From positions 1-41,047 of the forward strand of contig ONCC01000022.1 in the NCBI GenBank assembly GCA_900316235.1: a stretch of 41,047 nt of DNA, written 5' to 3'. Below, one piece after another: positions 31,827 to 40,856 of the stretch. The position numbers were made by a program, and so were the translations under genes. The notes below the pieces were generated by a model. That model ran no database searches and was not told where the DNA came from. It worked only from the letters and a program-made list of their open reading frames with translations. The stretch's first letter is position 1. Every line of letters starts with the position of its first letter. The DNA comes from an uncultured Bacteroidales bacterium. GTDB taxonomy: Bacteria > Bacteroidota > Bacteroidia > Bacteroidales > P3.

Positions 31827-33786
31827 ATGAGAATAGGAACGCTACGAGCCAAGCGAGAACTATGGAGTTGACTACGGAGAAGGCCGCCCAGCCCCGACCA
31901 ATCTCGCGGCGGAGAGTGGCAATGGTGGCCACACAAGGGAAGTAGAGCAGGACGAACATCATGAAGCCCAAGGCCGTCGCTGGGGTGAAGACATGCTGTT
32001 CGCGTAGAGTTGCGACAAGGGCCAGGTCTTCATCGGAGTCTTCTGAGCATTCTGAATTTGCGGAATTTTCTGAATCATTATACAGTATTGCCATAGTGCT
32101 GACGATGGCTTCCTTGGCCGGCAGGCCGGTGAGGATGCAGACATTCATCTTCCAGTCGAAACCAAGGGGGGACATAACAGGATCCATTGCGCGGCCAATC
32201 TGGGCGAGGTAACTGTGCTCATAGTCTCTTGTCATACTGTCGTCTTGGGGGCGGGGGAAATAACTCAGCGCCCAGATGACAACGGAGGCAAGAAGGATGA
32301 CGGTGGAAATTTTCTTCAGATAGTCGGCACAGCGCTCCCATATGTGCTTGCCAGTGTTGCGCAAAGTGGGACGTCGGAAGGCGGGAAGTTCGCTAACATA
32401 ATCCTCGTCGCGGTCTTTGCGGAACCACGGAGTATGCTTCATAATGAGGGCAAAGAGGATGGAAAGGACTATGCCGGCGAGGTAAAGGGATATCATCACC
32501 AGGGCTTTATGGTCGGGGAAGAAGGCTGAAACCAACAGAAGATAGACCGGCAAGCGCGCCGAGCAGCTCATGAAGGGTATCATGAGCATGGTGAGGGTTC
32601 GGTCGCGGCGGTTCTGTATGTCGCGAGCCGCCATAATGGCCGGCACGTTACAGCCGAAGCCCACAAGCATGGGGATGAAAGAACGACCATGGAGTCCTAC
32701 TCGGTGCATGATGCCATCCATGAGGTAGGCGGCCCGCGCCATATAACCTACATCCTCTAGGATGGAGAGGAAAAAGAAAAGAATGACGATATTGGGGAGG
32801 AACGCCAGAACGGCGCCGACGCCCTGGACAACACCGTCGACAAGCATGGAGGAAAGCCATCCGGAGGGCAGAAGCCCTGAGAGCCAGGAGCAGAGGGCAT
32901 CAATACCCGCCTGTATCCAGTCCTGGGGATAGGCACCGAGGGTGAAGGTACACTCAAAGACGATAAAGAGGACTGCGACGAGGATGGGAAATCCAAGGAG
33001 GCGGTTAGTGAGAACCGCGTCGATGCGCTGCCGGAGGGTGTGGTCGCTATTGTCATCGCTATGGGTGAGGGCAGCAGCAAGGGCTCCACTAACATATCCG
33101 TGACGGGCCTCATGGATTATTTCTTCGGGGCTGCGTTTAAGCTCGGCAGAAAGGAGGGCTCGCTCACGCTCAACGAGAACCACCAGCTGCTCATAACAAG
33201 CCTCTTCTGAAAAAAGCGGGAGTGTTTCGGCGGGACGTTCAAGGAGTCGAATGGCAAGGTAACGCTTGGAGTGTTGAGTGTTGAGTGTCATGTGACGGGC
33301 AAGAAAGTCGACAATCCGCTTTACAGCATGCATCACATCTTGACCATAGTCGACATGAACGTGTCGGAATTCCTCCACCCTACCCTGCGCAGCATGGACC
33401 ACCTTGTTGGCAAGGTCATCTATGCCCTCTCCCGTCAGGGGGTTGACGATGCGGGCGAGGACGCCCATCTGCTTCTCCAGACTGGATATGTCGAGAGAAT
33501 GGCCTGTAGCCAGAAGCTGATCATAATGGGTAAAGACGAGAATAAGCCGTCGATGCATGTCGATGAGCTGCGGAGTGAGCACAAGACTCTCGTCGAGGTC
33601 TGTGCTGTCCACTGTCTGGAGAATTACATCGGGGTCGAGGGATTCAACTTCTTCGCAGTCGTGAACCTCCATCCACGAAATTTCCATGCCGCCGGCCCCT
33701 CGCACCGAAACCTCTCGCAGGGCCTGACACAATGCTGATTTTCCGCTACTTGTACTTCCTACAATAGCTATTTTATAGTGCTTCAT
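31825..33786 (-). CDS. feoB: FeoB-like ferrous iron transporter with a degraded G domain
   Basis: A 653-residue membrane protein. The membrane part is a normal FeoB: two Gate domains with FLSILEDVGYMARAAYLMD, GFGCNVPAIMAAR and SCSARLPVYLLL, plus the final ETAxx-like CILTGLPAKEAIV. The N-terminal G domain is abnormal: G1 is kept as GSTSSGKS (10-17), but the switch I region is short, no DxxG (G3) is visible where DLPGTYSL would stand, and the G4 NxxD is THYD (86-89). The conserved VDSTDLDESLVLTPQL is kept (59-74). GTP binding or hydrolysis is therefore probably altered. No feoA is adjacent. Two low-complexity inserts (HMTLNTQHSKR and NDSENSANSECSEDSDED) come from repeat-like DNA. I chose ATG at 33786 because the upstream alternative is TTG. 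Confidence 0.85.
   Translation of the reverse strand: MKHYKIAIVGSTSSGKSALCQALREVSVRGAGGMEISWMEVHDCEEVESLDPDVILQTVDSTDLDESLVLTPQLIDMHRRLILVFTHYDQLLATGHSLDISSLEKQMGVLARIVNPLTGEGIDDLANKVVHAAQGRVEEFRHVHVDYGQDVMHAVKRIVDFLARHMTLNTQHSKRYLAIRLLERPAETLPLFSEEACYEQLVVLVERERALLSAELKRSPEEIIHEARHGYVSGALAAALTHSDDNSDHTLRQRIDAVLTNRLLGFPILVAVLFIVFECTFTLGAYPQDWIQAGIDALCSWLSGLLPSGWLSSMLVDGVVQGVGAVLAFLPNIVILFFFLSILEDVGYMARAAYLMDGIMHRVGLHGRSFIPMLVGFGCNVPAIMAARDIQNRRDRTLTMLMIPFMSCSARLPVYLLLVSAFFPDHKALVMISLYLAGIVLSILFALIMKHTPWFRKDRDEDYVSELPAFRRPTLRNTGKHIWERCADYLKKISTVILLASVVIWALSYFPRPQDDSMTRDYEHSYLAQIGRAMDPVMSPLGFDWKMNVCILTGLPAKEAIVSTMAILYNDSENSANSECSEDSDEDLALVATLREQHVFTPATALGFMMFVLLYFPCVATIATLRREIGRGWAAFSVVNSIVLAWLVAFLFS
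32028..32082. repeat. Iterated TTCTGA sequence inside feoB
   Basis: GTCTTCTGAGCATTCTGAAT and following TTTCTGAATCA iterate a TTCTGA/CGGAAT unit and encode the acidic serine-rich loop NDSENSANSECSEDSDED. It appears to be a low-complexity expansion in a loop between two FeoB helices, with frame kept. Confidence 0.5.
33269..33288. repeat. GAGTGTTGAGTGTTGAGTGT repeat inside feoB
   Basis: Three units of GAGTGTT in a row encode TLNTQHS (minus strand) between the G domain and the membrane part. Such iterations are otherwise seen between genes in this window, so this is probably an inserted repeat that kept the frame. Confidence 0.6.
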
Positions 33787-33805
33787 CAGTGGCAATTTTG
33801 AACTG

Positions 33806-33813
33806 CAAAGGTA
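33806..33813 (-). promoter_or_regulatory. -7 element of feoB
   Basis: The minus strand reads TACCTTTG (33813 to 33806), 20 bases before the feoB ATG. No -33 at the standard distance is visible. Confidence 0.45.
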
Positions 33814-33860
33814 TGAAAAAACTCAACCTCCACCGCTCACCAATAATGGTGATTTATGTT

Positions 33861-34880
33861 TTACAGCAATCGTTTCAAGCTGGCAACAAAGGAGTGGATA
33901 TCCTCCTCCGTGGTGTCGAAACTGCACATCCAGCGGACGACATTCTGCGCCTCATCCCAGTCATAGAAGAAATACTCCTTCTGCAGCGCATGCCAGATGT
34001 CGGCAGGAAGTTGGACGAAAACACTGTTGACCTGCACCGGGTACATCACCCTCACCCCCAGTTCCTTCACCTCTTTTTGCAACAGTTGGGCCATTGCGTT
34101 GCTGTGCTCCGCGTTGCGACGCCAAAGGCCAGTAGTGAGGTAGGCCTCAAACTGGGCGGCAATGAAACGCATCTTGCTGCAGAGCTGCGTCATCTGCTTG
34201 CGACGGTATTTCATCTCCACGTCGAGCACCCGATTAAGTATCACGCAGCTCTCTCCCATAAGCATACCGTTCTTCGTCCCGCCGAAAGAGAGGCAGTCGA
34301 CGCCCACCTCCGTCGTCATCTCCTTAAAACTTTTGCCCAAAGCTACCGCGGCATTCGCCAGTCGCGCACCATCCATGTGGAGATACATATTATATGAATG
34401 CGCCAAATCGGCGAGGGCGCGGATTTCCTCGAGGCTGTAAAGGGTACCCAGCTCCGTGGGCTGCGAGATGCTGATGGCCTTGGGCTGCGAATGATGCTCA
34501 AAACCAAAACCATGGAGTCGTGTGCGCACCAATTCGGGCGTCAGCTTGCCGTCCGCCGTCTCAACCGTCAGCAGTCGGCAGCCCACCACTCGCTGCGGAG
34601 CCCCGCATTCATCAACGTTGATATGCGCCGTCTCTGCACACACCACAGCCTCATGCGAACGGCACATCGCGTCGATGCACAACACGTTGGCTCCCGTGCC
34701 GTTGAAAACAAAATATACCTTTGCCTCAGGTCCGAACGTCTCGCGGAAAATCCCCTCCGTGCGGGCGCACCACTCGTCATCGCCATAGGCGAGGGCGTGA
34801 TCCTCATTGGCGCCACCGATAGCCGTCAAAATCTCGCGACTGATACCCGAATGGTTGTCGCTGCCAAATCCACGTCTCAT
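33861..34880 (-). CDS. Low-specificity L-threonine aldolase (PLP-dependent)
   Basis: A 339-residue fold-type I PLP enzyme that splits threonine into glycine and acetaldehyde. Seen: [14 protein letters not shown] at the start, [16 protein letters not shown] near 59-74, the PLP-phosphate region, [14 protein letters not shown] near 167-180 and the Schiff-base lysine in [10 protein letters not shown] near 197-206. Its start overlaps the rho stop by 4 bases, so it is co-transcribed with rho. A link to glycine cleavage (gcvH lies across the rho promoter) is possible but not required. Confidence 0.92.
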   Translation of the reverse strand: MRRGFGSDNHSGISREILTAIGGANEDHALAYGDDEWCARTEGIFRETFGPEAKVYFVFNGTGANVLCIDAMCRSHEAVVCAETAHINVDECGAPQRVVGCRLLTVETADGKLTPELVRTRLHGFGFEHHSQPKAISISQPTELGTLYSLEEIRALADLAHSYNMYLHMDGARLANAAVALGKSFKEMTTEVGVDCLSFGGTKNGMLMGESCVILNRVLDVEMKYRRKQMTQLCSKMRFIAAQFEAYLTTGLWRRNAEHSNAMAQLLQKEVKELGVRVMYPVQVNSVFVQLPADIWHALQKEYFFYDWDEAQNVVRWMCSFDTTEEDIHSFVASLKRLL

Positions 34881-36691
34881 TTGTCCATCGTATAAAGAAA
34901 CTCCTCGTTATTGCGAGTGTTCACCATATTCTTCTTCAAAAACTCCATTGCCTCCACCGGAGTGAGGTCCGTCAGGTGGTTGCGGAGCACCAACGTCCGT
35001 GTCAACACCTCCGGCTTCACCAACAGGTCGTCGCGTCGCGTCGACGAGGCCGTCAGGTCGATGGCAGGGTAGATGCGCTTGTTGGCCAGCTTCCTGTCCA
35101 GCTGCAGCTCCATGTTGCCCGTACCCTTGAATTCCTCGAAAATCACGTCATCCATCTTGCTCCCCGTCTCCGTGAGGGCGGTGGCAATGATCGTCAGCGA
35201 GCCCCCATTCTCTATCTTGCGGGCTGCTCCAAAGAATCGCTTCGGCTTCTGCAACGCATTGGCCTCCACTCCCCCCGAGAGAACCTTGCCACTCGCCGGC
35301 TGCACTGTGTTGTAGGCTCGCGCCAGGCGCGTAAGCGAGTCCAGAACAATCACCACATCGTGGCCGCACTCCGTCAGCCGTTTCGCCTTCTCCAACACGA
35401 TATTGGCAATCCGCACATGCCGGTCCGCAGGCTCGTCAAAGGTGGAGGCGATAACCTCCGCCTTCACACTCCGCTGCATGTCCGTCACCTCCTCAGGCCG
35501 CTCGTCGATCAGCAGCACCATCAGGTACACCTCCGGATGGTTGAAAGCAATCGCATTCGCCACCTCCTTCAGCAGCGTCGTCTTCCCAGTCTTCGGCTGC
35601 GCAACGATAAGCCCACGCTGCCCCTTCCCTATCGGCGTGAAAAGGTCGATGATGCGCGTCGACAATGTCTCCCCCGGATGCCCCGTCAGCTTGAACTTCT
35701 CATTCGGAAACAGCGGCGTCATGCTCTCGAATGGTATCCGGTCCCTAATGCGGTCGGGGGTCAGCCCGTTCACCTCTAGAATCTTCACCACTGGGAAAAA
35801 TTTGTCCCCCTCCCGCGGCGGCCGCACCTTCCCTCGCACCGTATCACCAGTCTTCAACCCATAGTTGCGTATCTGCACCGGCGACACATAAATGTCGTCG
35901 GGTGATGAAAGATAGTTGTAGTCACTCGACCGCAGGAACCCATAGCCGTCCGGCACCATCTCCAACACACCTTCGGCCTCAATGACACCCTCATGCTCGA
36001 ACCTGTATTCCCGACGCGGCGCTGGCTTGGGCTCCACCTTGGCTTCCCCTTCGCTCGCGAGACTCGCAGGCTTTACTGCGGGCTTGGATTCCATTTTAGG
36101 CTCAGGTTTATCATCTTGCATCTTCGCAGCAGCTTCTTCTGCCTCAATGGCAGGTTTTTCCGAAACAGCCTCCTTCTTTTTGGGACGGCCTCGTCTTTTC
36201 TTCGATGACTTCTCTTCGATGGCTGACTCGGGAGCGCTCTGCTCCTCTGTGGCTACCTTGTTTTCAAGCATCTCCTGACGAGGAACCTTATCAACATTTA
36301 CATTGCGGAAAAACGGCCGCCCCATGGGACTCAGCACCTCAGGCACCGTGGGTACCGTGGGCATCTCAAAGTTCAGTTCAGGGATTTCGACCTTCTCCTC
36401 TTTTCTTTCTTCACCCTTTTGCTCCGGTTTCTTAACATGCTTATGCAACTCGGGAGTCTTCATGGCCGACTCTGCCAGCAGCTTAGGCTTCATGTGCTGG
36501 CGCTTGCGCGGCTGATCTTCCGACACATGCTGCTGGGCAGCCTGCGGGACCGGATTGGAAGCCTGGTGATCCAATATCTTGTAAATGAGTTCCTGCGCAT
36601 CCAGGCGCGTAGCTTTCGCAATGCCCATCCCCTTGGCGATCTCTATCAGCTCAATTTGGGCTTTTGCAGTAAGGTCTGACTTGCTGTACAT
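34877..36691 (-). CDS. rho: Transcription termination factor Rho with long disordered insert
   Basis: A 604-residue RNA-dependent ATPase. Residues 1-43 are the Rho_N helical domain ([20 protein letters not shown]). About 44-230 is a disordered K/E/P/A-rich insert that contains an AT-hook-like [10 protein letters not shown] near 163-172. About 230-310 is the cold-shock RNA-binding domain ([19 protein letters not shown]). The ATPase has Walker [12 protein letters not shown], Walker [16 protein letters not shown], and the Q/R-loop region [21 protein letters not shown]. coli Rho has about 419 residues, so the insert accounts for the extra length. Bacteroidota Rho proteins are known to carry such inserts. 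It is followed by threonine aldolase with a 4-base overlap. Confidence 0.95.
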   Translation of the reverse strand: MYSKSDLTAKAQIELIEIAKGMGIAKATRLDAQELIYKILDHQASNPVPQAAQQHVSEDQPRKRQHMKPKLLAESAMKTPELHKHVKKPEQKGEERKEEKVEIPELNFEMPTVPTVPEVLSPMGRPFFRNVNVDKVPRQEMLENKVATEEQSAPESAIEEKSSKKRRGRPKKKEAVSEKPAIEAEEAAAKMQDDKPEPKMESKPAVKPASLASEGEAKVEPKPAPRREYRFEHEGVIEAEGVLEMVPDGYGFLRSSDYNYLSSPDDIYVSPVQIRNYGLKTGDTVRGKVRPPREGDKFFPVVKILEVNGLTPDRIRDRIPFESMTPLFPNEKFKLTGHPGETLSTRIIDLFTPIGKGQRGLIVAQPKTGKTTLLKEVANAIAFNHPEVYLMVLLIDERPEEVTDMQRSVKAEVIASTFDEPADRHVRIANIVLEKAKRLTECGHDVVIVLDSLTRLARAYNTVQPASGKVLSGGVEANALQKPKRFFGAARKIENGGSLTIIATALTETGSKMDDVIFEEFKGTGNMELQLDRKLANKRIYPAIDLTASSTRRDDLLVKPEVLTRTLVLRNHLTDLTPVEAMEFLKKNMVNTRNNEEFLYTMDK

Positions 36692-36799
36692 GAGAATAGT
36701 TTAATACGTTCAATACGTTAATTCGAAAAATCTAATAAAATGCTGATTGTCAAAACAACACAAGAAAAAACACACCTCACAATTCCTATTTTGACGATG

Positions 36800-36807
36800 C
36801 AAAAATA
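36800..36807 (-). promoter_or_regulatory. -7 element of the rho promoter
   Basis: The minus strand reads TATTTTTG (36807 to 36800), about 110 bases before the rho ATG at 36691. Rho often autoregulates through its leader, and the leader length would permit that, but no specific signal is visible. Confidence 0.5.
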
Positions 36808-36837
36808 ACATTTTTTTTTCAATTGTATCATTTTTTT

Positions 36838-36867
36838 TTTGCGGATGGAAAAAAATGTGTACTTTTG
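36838..36867 (+). promoter_or_regulatory. Promoter of gcvH
   Basis: TTTG (36838-36841), an 18-base spacer and TACTTTTG (36860-36867) fit the Bacteroidota consensus exactly. The gcvH ATG is at 36913. The rho -7 faces the other way 53 bases to the left. Confidence 0.75.
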
Positions 36868-36912
36868 CACTTTGAAAGAATATATTATTAATACATTTAA
36901 TTACATAATAAC

Positions 36913-37290
36913 ATGAACATTCCTGCAAATCTGAAGTACACCCAGGACGACGAATGGGTGCGTATCGAAGGCGAATTTGCTTTCGTTGGTATCACTGACT
37001 ACGCCCAGCACGAGCTTGGCGACATCGTCTTTGTCGACGTCACCTGCGAAGGCGACACCGTCGAGGCTGGCGAGGCCTTTGGCTCCGTCGAGGCCGTCAA
37101 GACCGTTGCCGACCTCCTCATGCCCGTCAAGGGTGAGGTCGTTGAGTTCAACACCGCCCTTGAAGATGCTTCCGCCATCAACGCCGACCCCTACGGCAAT
37201 GGCTGGATCATCAAAATCAAACCCGAGAACATGGCCGACATCGACGCCCTCATGGACGCCGCCGCCTACACCGCCAAAATTGGTGCTTGA
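36913..37290 (+). CDS. gcvH: Glycine cleavage system H protein
   Basis: A 125-residue lipoyl carrier that shuttles the aminomethyl group between the P, T and L proteins of the glycine cleavage system. It starts [20 protein letters not shown], and the lipoylated lysine is in [11 protein letters not shown] (about K62). The C-terminal [12 protein letters not shown] is standard. Length is normal. The other gcv genes are not in the window. It has its own promoter and terminator. Confidence 0.95.
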   Translation: MNIPANLKYTQDDEWVRIEGEFAFVGITDYAQHELGDIVFVDVTCEGDTVEAGEAFGSVEAVKTVADLLMPVKGEVVEFNTALEDASAINADPYGNGWIIKIKPENMADIDALMDAAAYTAKIGA

Positions 37291-37349
37291 TCGCGACCGT
37301 AGTGGAGCGAACACGCTCCGCAGGTGCCTAAAACACATAGGCCCTCCCA

Positions 37350-37380
37350 AAAGCCACTCCCAAAGGAGTGGCTTTATTTT
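37350..37380 (+). terminator. Terminator of gcvH
   Basis: AAAGCCACTCC, loop CAAA, GGAGTGGCTTT then ATTTTATT. It lies 60 bases past the gcvH stop. Confidence 0.8.
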
Positions 37381-37424
37381 ATTCTCCACTCCGGAAGAAC
37401 GAATGGTTACATACTTCGTACTAT

Positions 37425-37490
37425 GTACTTACCAACCCCCTACCAACTCCTAACCAACTCCTACCACGGTAGGTGTTGATAGGTGTTTAT
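37425..37490. repeat. Interspersed hairpin repeat of ACCAACTCCT units, copy 3
   Basis: TACCAACTCC(T) iterated on the left and AGGTGTTGATAGGTGTT on the right, meeting at CCACGG. It lies between the convergent gcvH and ilvE genes. It is less symmetrical than the copies at 11240 and 28365. Confidence 0.7.
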
Positions 37491-37531
37491 CAAGATGTTA
37501 GATAAATTGTTAATTTTAGTTAAAGAAAACA

Positions 37532-37559
37532 AAAAAGCCGCTCGAACGAGCGGCTTTTT
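37532..37559 (-). terminator. Terminator of ilvE
   Basis: GCCGCTCG and CGAGCGGC (37537-37554) form an 8-bp stem with AA as the loop core, A run on the left and T run on the right. It lies 20 bases past the ilvE stop and can work in both directions. Confidence 0.85.
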
Positions 37560-37579
37560 AACATGTTTTTTTCAATGGA

Positions 37580-38593
37580 TTAGTCCATGATGGTGTTCCA
37601 GTTGTGCTTGTCTTCGGCCTCGCCGAGCTGGATAGCGCGGAGGGCATTGTAGAGCTTGGTGCTGTAAGGACCGGGCTCTTTGCCGAAGACGTAGCTCTTG
37701 CCAGTCTCGGGGTCGTCGAGGCGCTCGATGGGGCTGATGACGGCGGCGGTACCGCAGGCACCGGCCTCCTGGAAGGTGCTGAGTTCCTCGACGTCGATGG
37801 GACGACGCTCGACCTTCATGCCCATATCCTCGGCGAGCTGCATGAGGCTCTTGTTGGTGATGGAGGGCAGGATGGAGGTGCTCTTCGGGGTGATGTAGGC
37901 GCCGTCCTTGATGCCGAAGAAGTTGGCAGCGCCGGCCTCGTCGACATATTTCTTCTCCTTGGCATCCAGATAGAACTCGCAGGCGTACTGGCCACCGTGG
38001 CAGGCCTCAACGTGAGCTCTCAGGCTGGCAGCGTAGTTACCGCCCACTTTGTAGATACCGGTGCCCAGAGGAGCGCTGCGGTCGTACTTGCGGGTGATGA
38101 CATAGGGATTGGCTTTGAAACCGCCCTTGAAGTAGGGTCCCACGGGGGTCACGAAGATGACGAACAGGTACTCGTCGGCGGGTTTCACACCCACGGTGAT
38201 GCCGGTACCGATGAGCAAGGGACGCAGGTAGAGGCTGGCGCCGGTGCCATAGGGAGGAATGAAACGCTCGTTGAGCTTGATGACCTTCTTGCACATCTCG
38301 ACGAACTTCTCGGTGGGCAGCTCGGGCATCATAATACCGCGGCAGGTGCTCTGCAGACGCTCGGCGTTGGCTTCGGGACGGAAGATGCGGATCTTGCCAT
38401 CCTTGCAGCGGTAGGCTTTCAGACCCTCGAAAGCTTCCTGACCGTAGTGAAGGCTGGAGGCTGCCATGTGAATTTCGATGTGCTCGGAGCTGGAGGTCTC
38501 GATTTCACCCCACTCGCCGTTGCGGAAGTAGCAACGCACATTGTAGTCGGTTTTGACGTAACCGAAGGGAAGGTTTTGCCAATCTATATTCAT
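37580..38593 (-). CDS. ilvE: Branched-chain-amino-acid aminotransferase
   Basis: A 337-residue fold-type IV PLP aminotransferase making or degrading leucine, isoleucine and valine. Landmarks are HYGQEAFEGLKAYR at about 49-62 (active-site entrance), IFRPEANAERLQSTCRG, LYLRPLLIGTG near 120-130, the PLP lysine in IYKVGGNYAAS near 180, and EAGACGTAAVISPI near 285-298 for the PLP-phosphate. The type is that of the longer eukaryote-like class. Its promoter is in the divergent gap to the barrel gene at 38808. Confidence 0.95.
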   Translation of the reverse strand: MNIDWQNLPFGYVKTDYNVRCYFRNGEWGEIETSSSEHIEIHMAASSLHYGQEAFEGLKAYRCKDGKIRIFRPEANAERLQSTCRGIMMPELPTEKFVEMCKKVIKLNERFIPPYGTGASLYLRPLLIGTGITVGVKPADEYLFVIFVTPVGPYFKGGFKANPYVITRKYDRSAPLGTGIYKVGGNYAASLRAHVEACHGGQYACEFYLDAKEKKYVDEAGAANFFGIKDGAYITPKSTSILPSITNKSLMQLAEDMGMKVERRPIDVEELSTFQEAGACGTAAVISPIERLDDPETGKSYVFGKEPGPYSTKLYNALRAIQLGEAEDKHNWNTIMD

Positions 38594-38638
38594 GTTGTTC
38601 AGATTTTTAGGTTAATTGTTTGATTAATTTCAATCCGA

Positions 38639-38646
38639 CAAAGATA
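38639..38646 (-). promoter_or_regulatory. -7 element of ilvE
   Basis: The minus strand reads TATCTTTG (38646 to 38639), 45 bases before the ilvE ATG. The 214-base divergent gap has no other clear signal; a promoter for the + strand gene is expected but I see no convincing box. Confidence 0.55.
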
Positions 38647-38807
38647 AGAATAAAAATTAAATAAATGAAAATTATTTTATTTAGAGGACAATAAAAGCGG
38701 AATTATTTTGTTGTTATAAGCAAAAACATCTAACACCCCCAACGCTTATCGAAGAAAAACAATACCTACTGAAATAAGACTTAATTATTAACCTAAAAAT
38801 TAATTCT

Positions 38808-39515
38808 ATGAAGAAGGTATTGTTTCGGGGCATCGCGATGCTTTGCGTTCTCCAATTGTCTTTCCTCGCCGGGACTGCCCACTCGCAAGAGCGGGACAGC
38901 GCGACGGTGGGCAATCACAAGATTCTCTATGGTCTTCATGCGGGTTTCACCCTAAACACTGTCGACCTTTACAGCAGCCAAGGCGGTGTGGCGCACGCCC
39001 TGGAGGAGGGCAACCACACCATCTGCACATCCGGTTTCCGTTTCGCCGTGATAGGTGAAATCCCACTGAATCGGAACATCAGCCTGCGTGCCATGCCGGG
39101 AGTGTCGCTCTTTAAGAGCAACTGGGAGCCTGGCAATGTCTCTGTTCCCACCTCGCCGTCCACCGACTACAAGGTGGAAAGCGTCTGTGGCGAGCTGCCT
39201 GTGGATGTCAAGTTCATCGCAATCCGCTGGGGGAATCTGGAGCCTTACCTCGTCTCAGGACTCAGCTACAGTTTCGACTTCGCCTCGCTGCGCAATGACA
39301 GCGACGACGGAAGCATCCAATCGCTAAACGCCCACGGCCTGCGCTTTTCGTTTGGCTGGGGTGTGGATTGGTACACGCGCTATCTCAAAATCGGTTTTGA
39401 GTTCAAGGCCGGCTACGGACTCCTTCCTCCCCACACCAGCGGCGGCGACCACACCAACCCATTCTACTTCCACGACAGCAAGGGCTTCTACATCGGCCTC
39501 AATATCGAAGCATAA
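38808..39515 (+). CDS. PorT-like outer-membrane beta-barrel protein
   Basis: A 235-residue exported barrel: signal peptide MKKVLFRGIAMLCVLQLSFL ending near AHS at 26. The body has eight or so amphipathic strands. ELPVDVKFIAIRWGNLEPYL, GLSYSFDFAS and GWGVDWYTRYLKIGFEFKAG resemble in order the conserved parts of PorT, an outer-membrane component of the type IX secretion system. Other small barrels share this plan, so the assignment is tentative. It is followed by the TlpA-like gene after a gap of 35 bases, so the two are probably co-transcribed. Confidence 0.65.
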   Translation: MKKVLFRGIAMLCVLQLSFLAGTAHSQERDSATVGNHKILYGLHAGFTLNTVDLYSSQGGVAHALEEGNHTICTSGFRFAVIGEIPLNRNISLRAMPGVSLFKSNWEPGNVSVPTSPSTDYKVESVCGELPVDVKFIAIRWGNLEPYLVSGLSYSFDFASLRNDSDDGSIQSLNAHGLRFSFGWGVDWYTRYLKIGFEFKAGYGLLPPHTSGGDHTNPFYFHDSKGFYIGLNIEA

Positions 39516-39550
39516 TTTATTGAAACATATTAAAATCAAGAAGAAAAAAC

Positions 39551-40791
39551 ATGATAAAAATCAATTTAAAACTCGTGTTGGCAGCCGTGGCGCTGCTGGC
39601 CGAAATGCTCCCCGTTGCGGAGTGCGAAGCACAAGAGTCGATAGAAACCGTCATCCTAAAATCGCGTGAGAAATGCCAGTCCATCCAGGGCGGACACTAC
39701 GTGATGGAACGGAAAATGAAGCACATGGACGACAAGGACACCGACTACTACCGCAACACCTGCGACTTCCGCAAGCTACCCGACGACACCATATTCGGGA
39801 AAGCCTTCTCGATGGTTAATGAGCCTCAGGGTCATCCGGAATGGAACGGCCATTTTCTTTATACAGGAAATGAATTGGTGTATCTTAACGACACAGCCAC
39901 CATTCTCTCGTGTGCCCAATGGGCGGATGAAATAAAGAGCAGGCGACACAACTTCAAATTTTTCTCCCCGCTGACTGCCCGAACCTATTTCATCCCTTCA
40001 TTAGAGAAATGGATTGCCGACACTAGCGGCGACTATCTCATTTCGCTTTCGGAAACCCATCTGAACGACAAGCCCTGCTATCTGGTCGACATCCTCGTGA
40101 AGCAAAGCGGTGAACCAGACCCCTATTTCGGCATTATCTGCCTCCGCTACGAAATCAATATTTGGATTGACAAGAGCAACTACCTGCCCATCCAGTTCTC
40201 GGAAGCTTTCGACAACATTGACGGGCCAGACACCGTATCTCAATACGAGGAACTCAAGCTGGTTTCTTTCGACCCGAAGGTTGACGAGTCGAAGCTGACC
40301 TTGAAGTCCATCCCCGACGAAATGGTGCAGAGGGACTATGTCCCACACAAAGCTCCCGAGCCGCTGGCCGAGGGAACGTCGGCACCCGACTGGTCGCTGC
40401 CCACATTGACGGGCGACACCGTGCGCCTCGCCGACCTGCGGGGCAAGGTGGTGCTGCTCGACTTCTTCTACAAAAGCTGCGCGCCCCCTGCTGCGCCGCT
40501 TTACCTATCTTGCAGAGCCTCCACGAGAAGTACAAAGACCGCGGCGTCGTGGTTGTTGGCATTGACCCGTACGACAACCCTGTGAAAGATGAGATGGTCA
40601 CCTTCCTCGCCAAGCGCGGCATCACCTACACGGTGCTTTTCTCCGACCACAAACTGACCGAGACCTATCATGTTCACGGTTTCCCGACCCTCTTTATCCT
40701 CGACCGCGACGGCAAGATTGTGGATATACACACAGGCTTCTCGAAAGAGATGGGAACCGAACTCGAGGAGCAGCTGCAGAAGATGCTCTGA
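39551..40791 (+). pseudogene. TlpA-like thioredoxin with an N-terminal domain, frameshifted at the CxxC motif
   Basis: A periplasmic thiol-disulfide protein. Residues 1 to about 27 are a signal peptide (MIKINLKLVLAAVALLAEML). About 30-275 is a beta-rich domain that might bind lipid or ligand, as often seen before AhpC/TSA-type thioredoxins in Bacteroidota. The thioredoxin part starts TSAPDWSLPTLTGDTVRLAD. The frame then breaks at a run of five C at 40484-40488: the upstream frame gives KSCAPP and stray residues, while the other frame resumes as LQSLHEKYKDRGVVVVGIDP and runs to 40791 with VHGFPTLFILDRDG. Reading three C instead of five would give CAPC, the expected active site. This is a frameshift, a sequencing error or a variable tract. 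Both halves are otherwise normal. Confidence 0.8.
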
Positions 40792-40811
40792 AGACAAAAA
40801 TGAAAATATTT

Positions 40812-40842
40812 TTTGCCATGTCGGGAAAAAGTTGTATTTTTG
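40812..40842 (+). promoter_or_regulatory. Promoter of the tRNA gene
   Basis: TTTG (40812-40815), a 19-base spacer and TATTTTTG (40835-40842). The tRNA starts at 40857, a short distance downstream as expected. Confidence 0.75.
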
Positions 40843-40856
40843 CACCCGATTTGGCA

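Noticed and set aside
40484..40488. Programmed ribosomal frameshift in the TlpA-like gene
   Set aside because: A five-C run is not a known slippery site for this and there is no downstream structure I can point to; an error or mutation is simpler.
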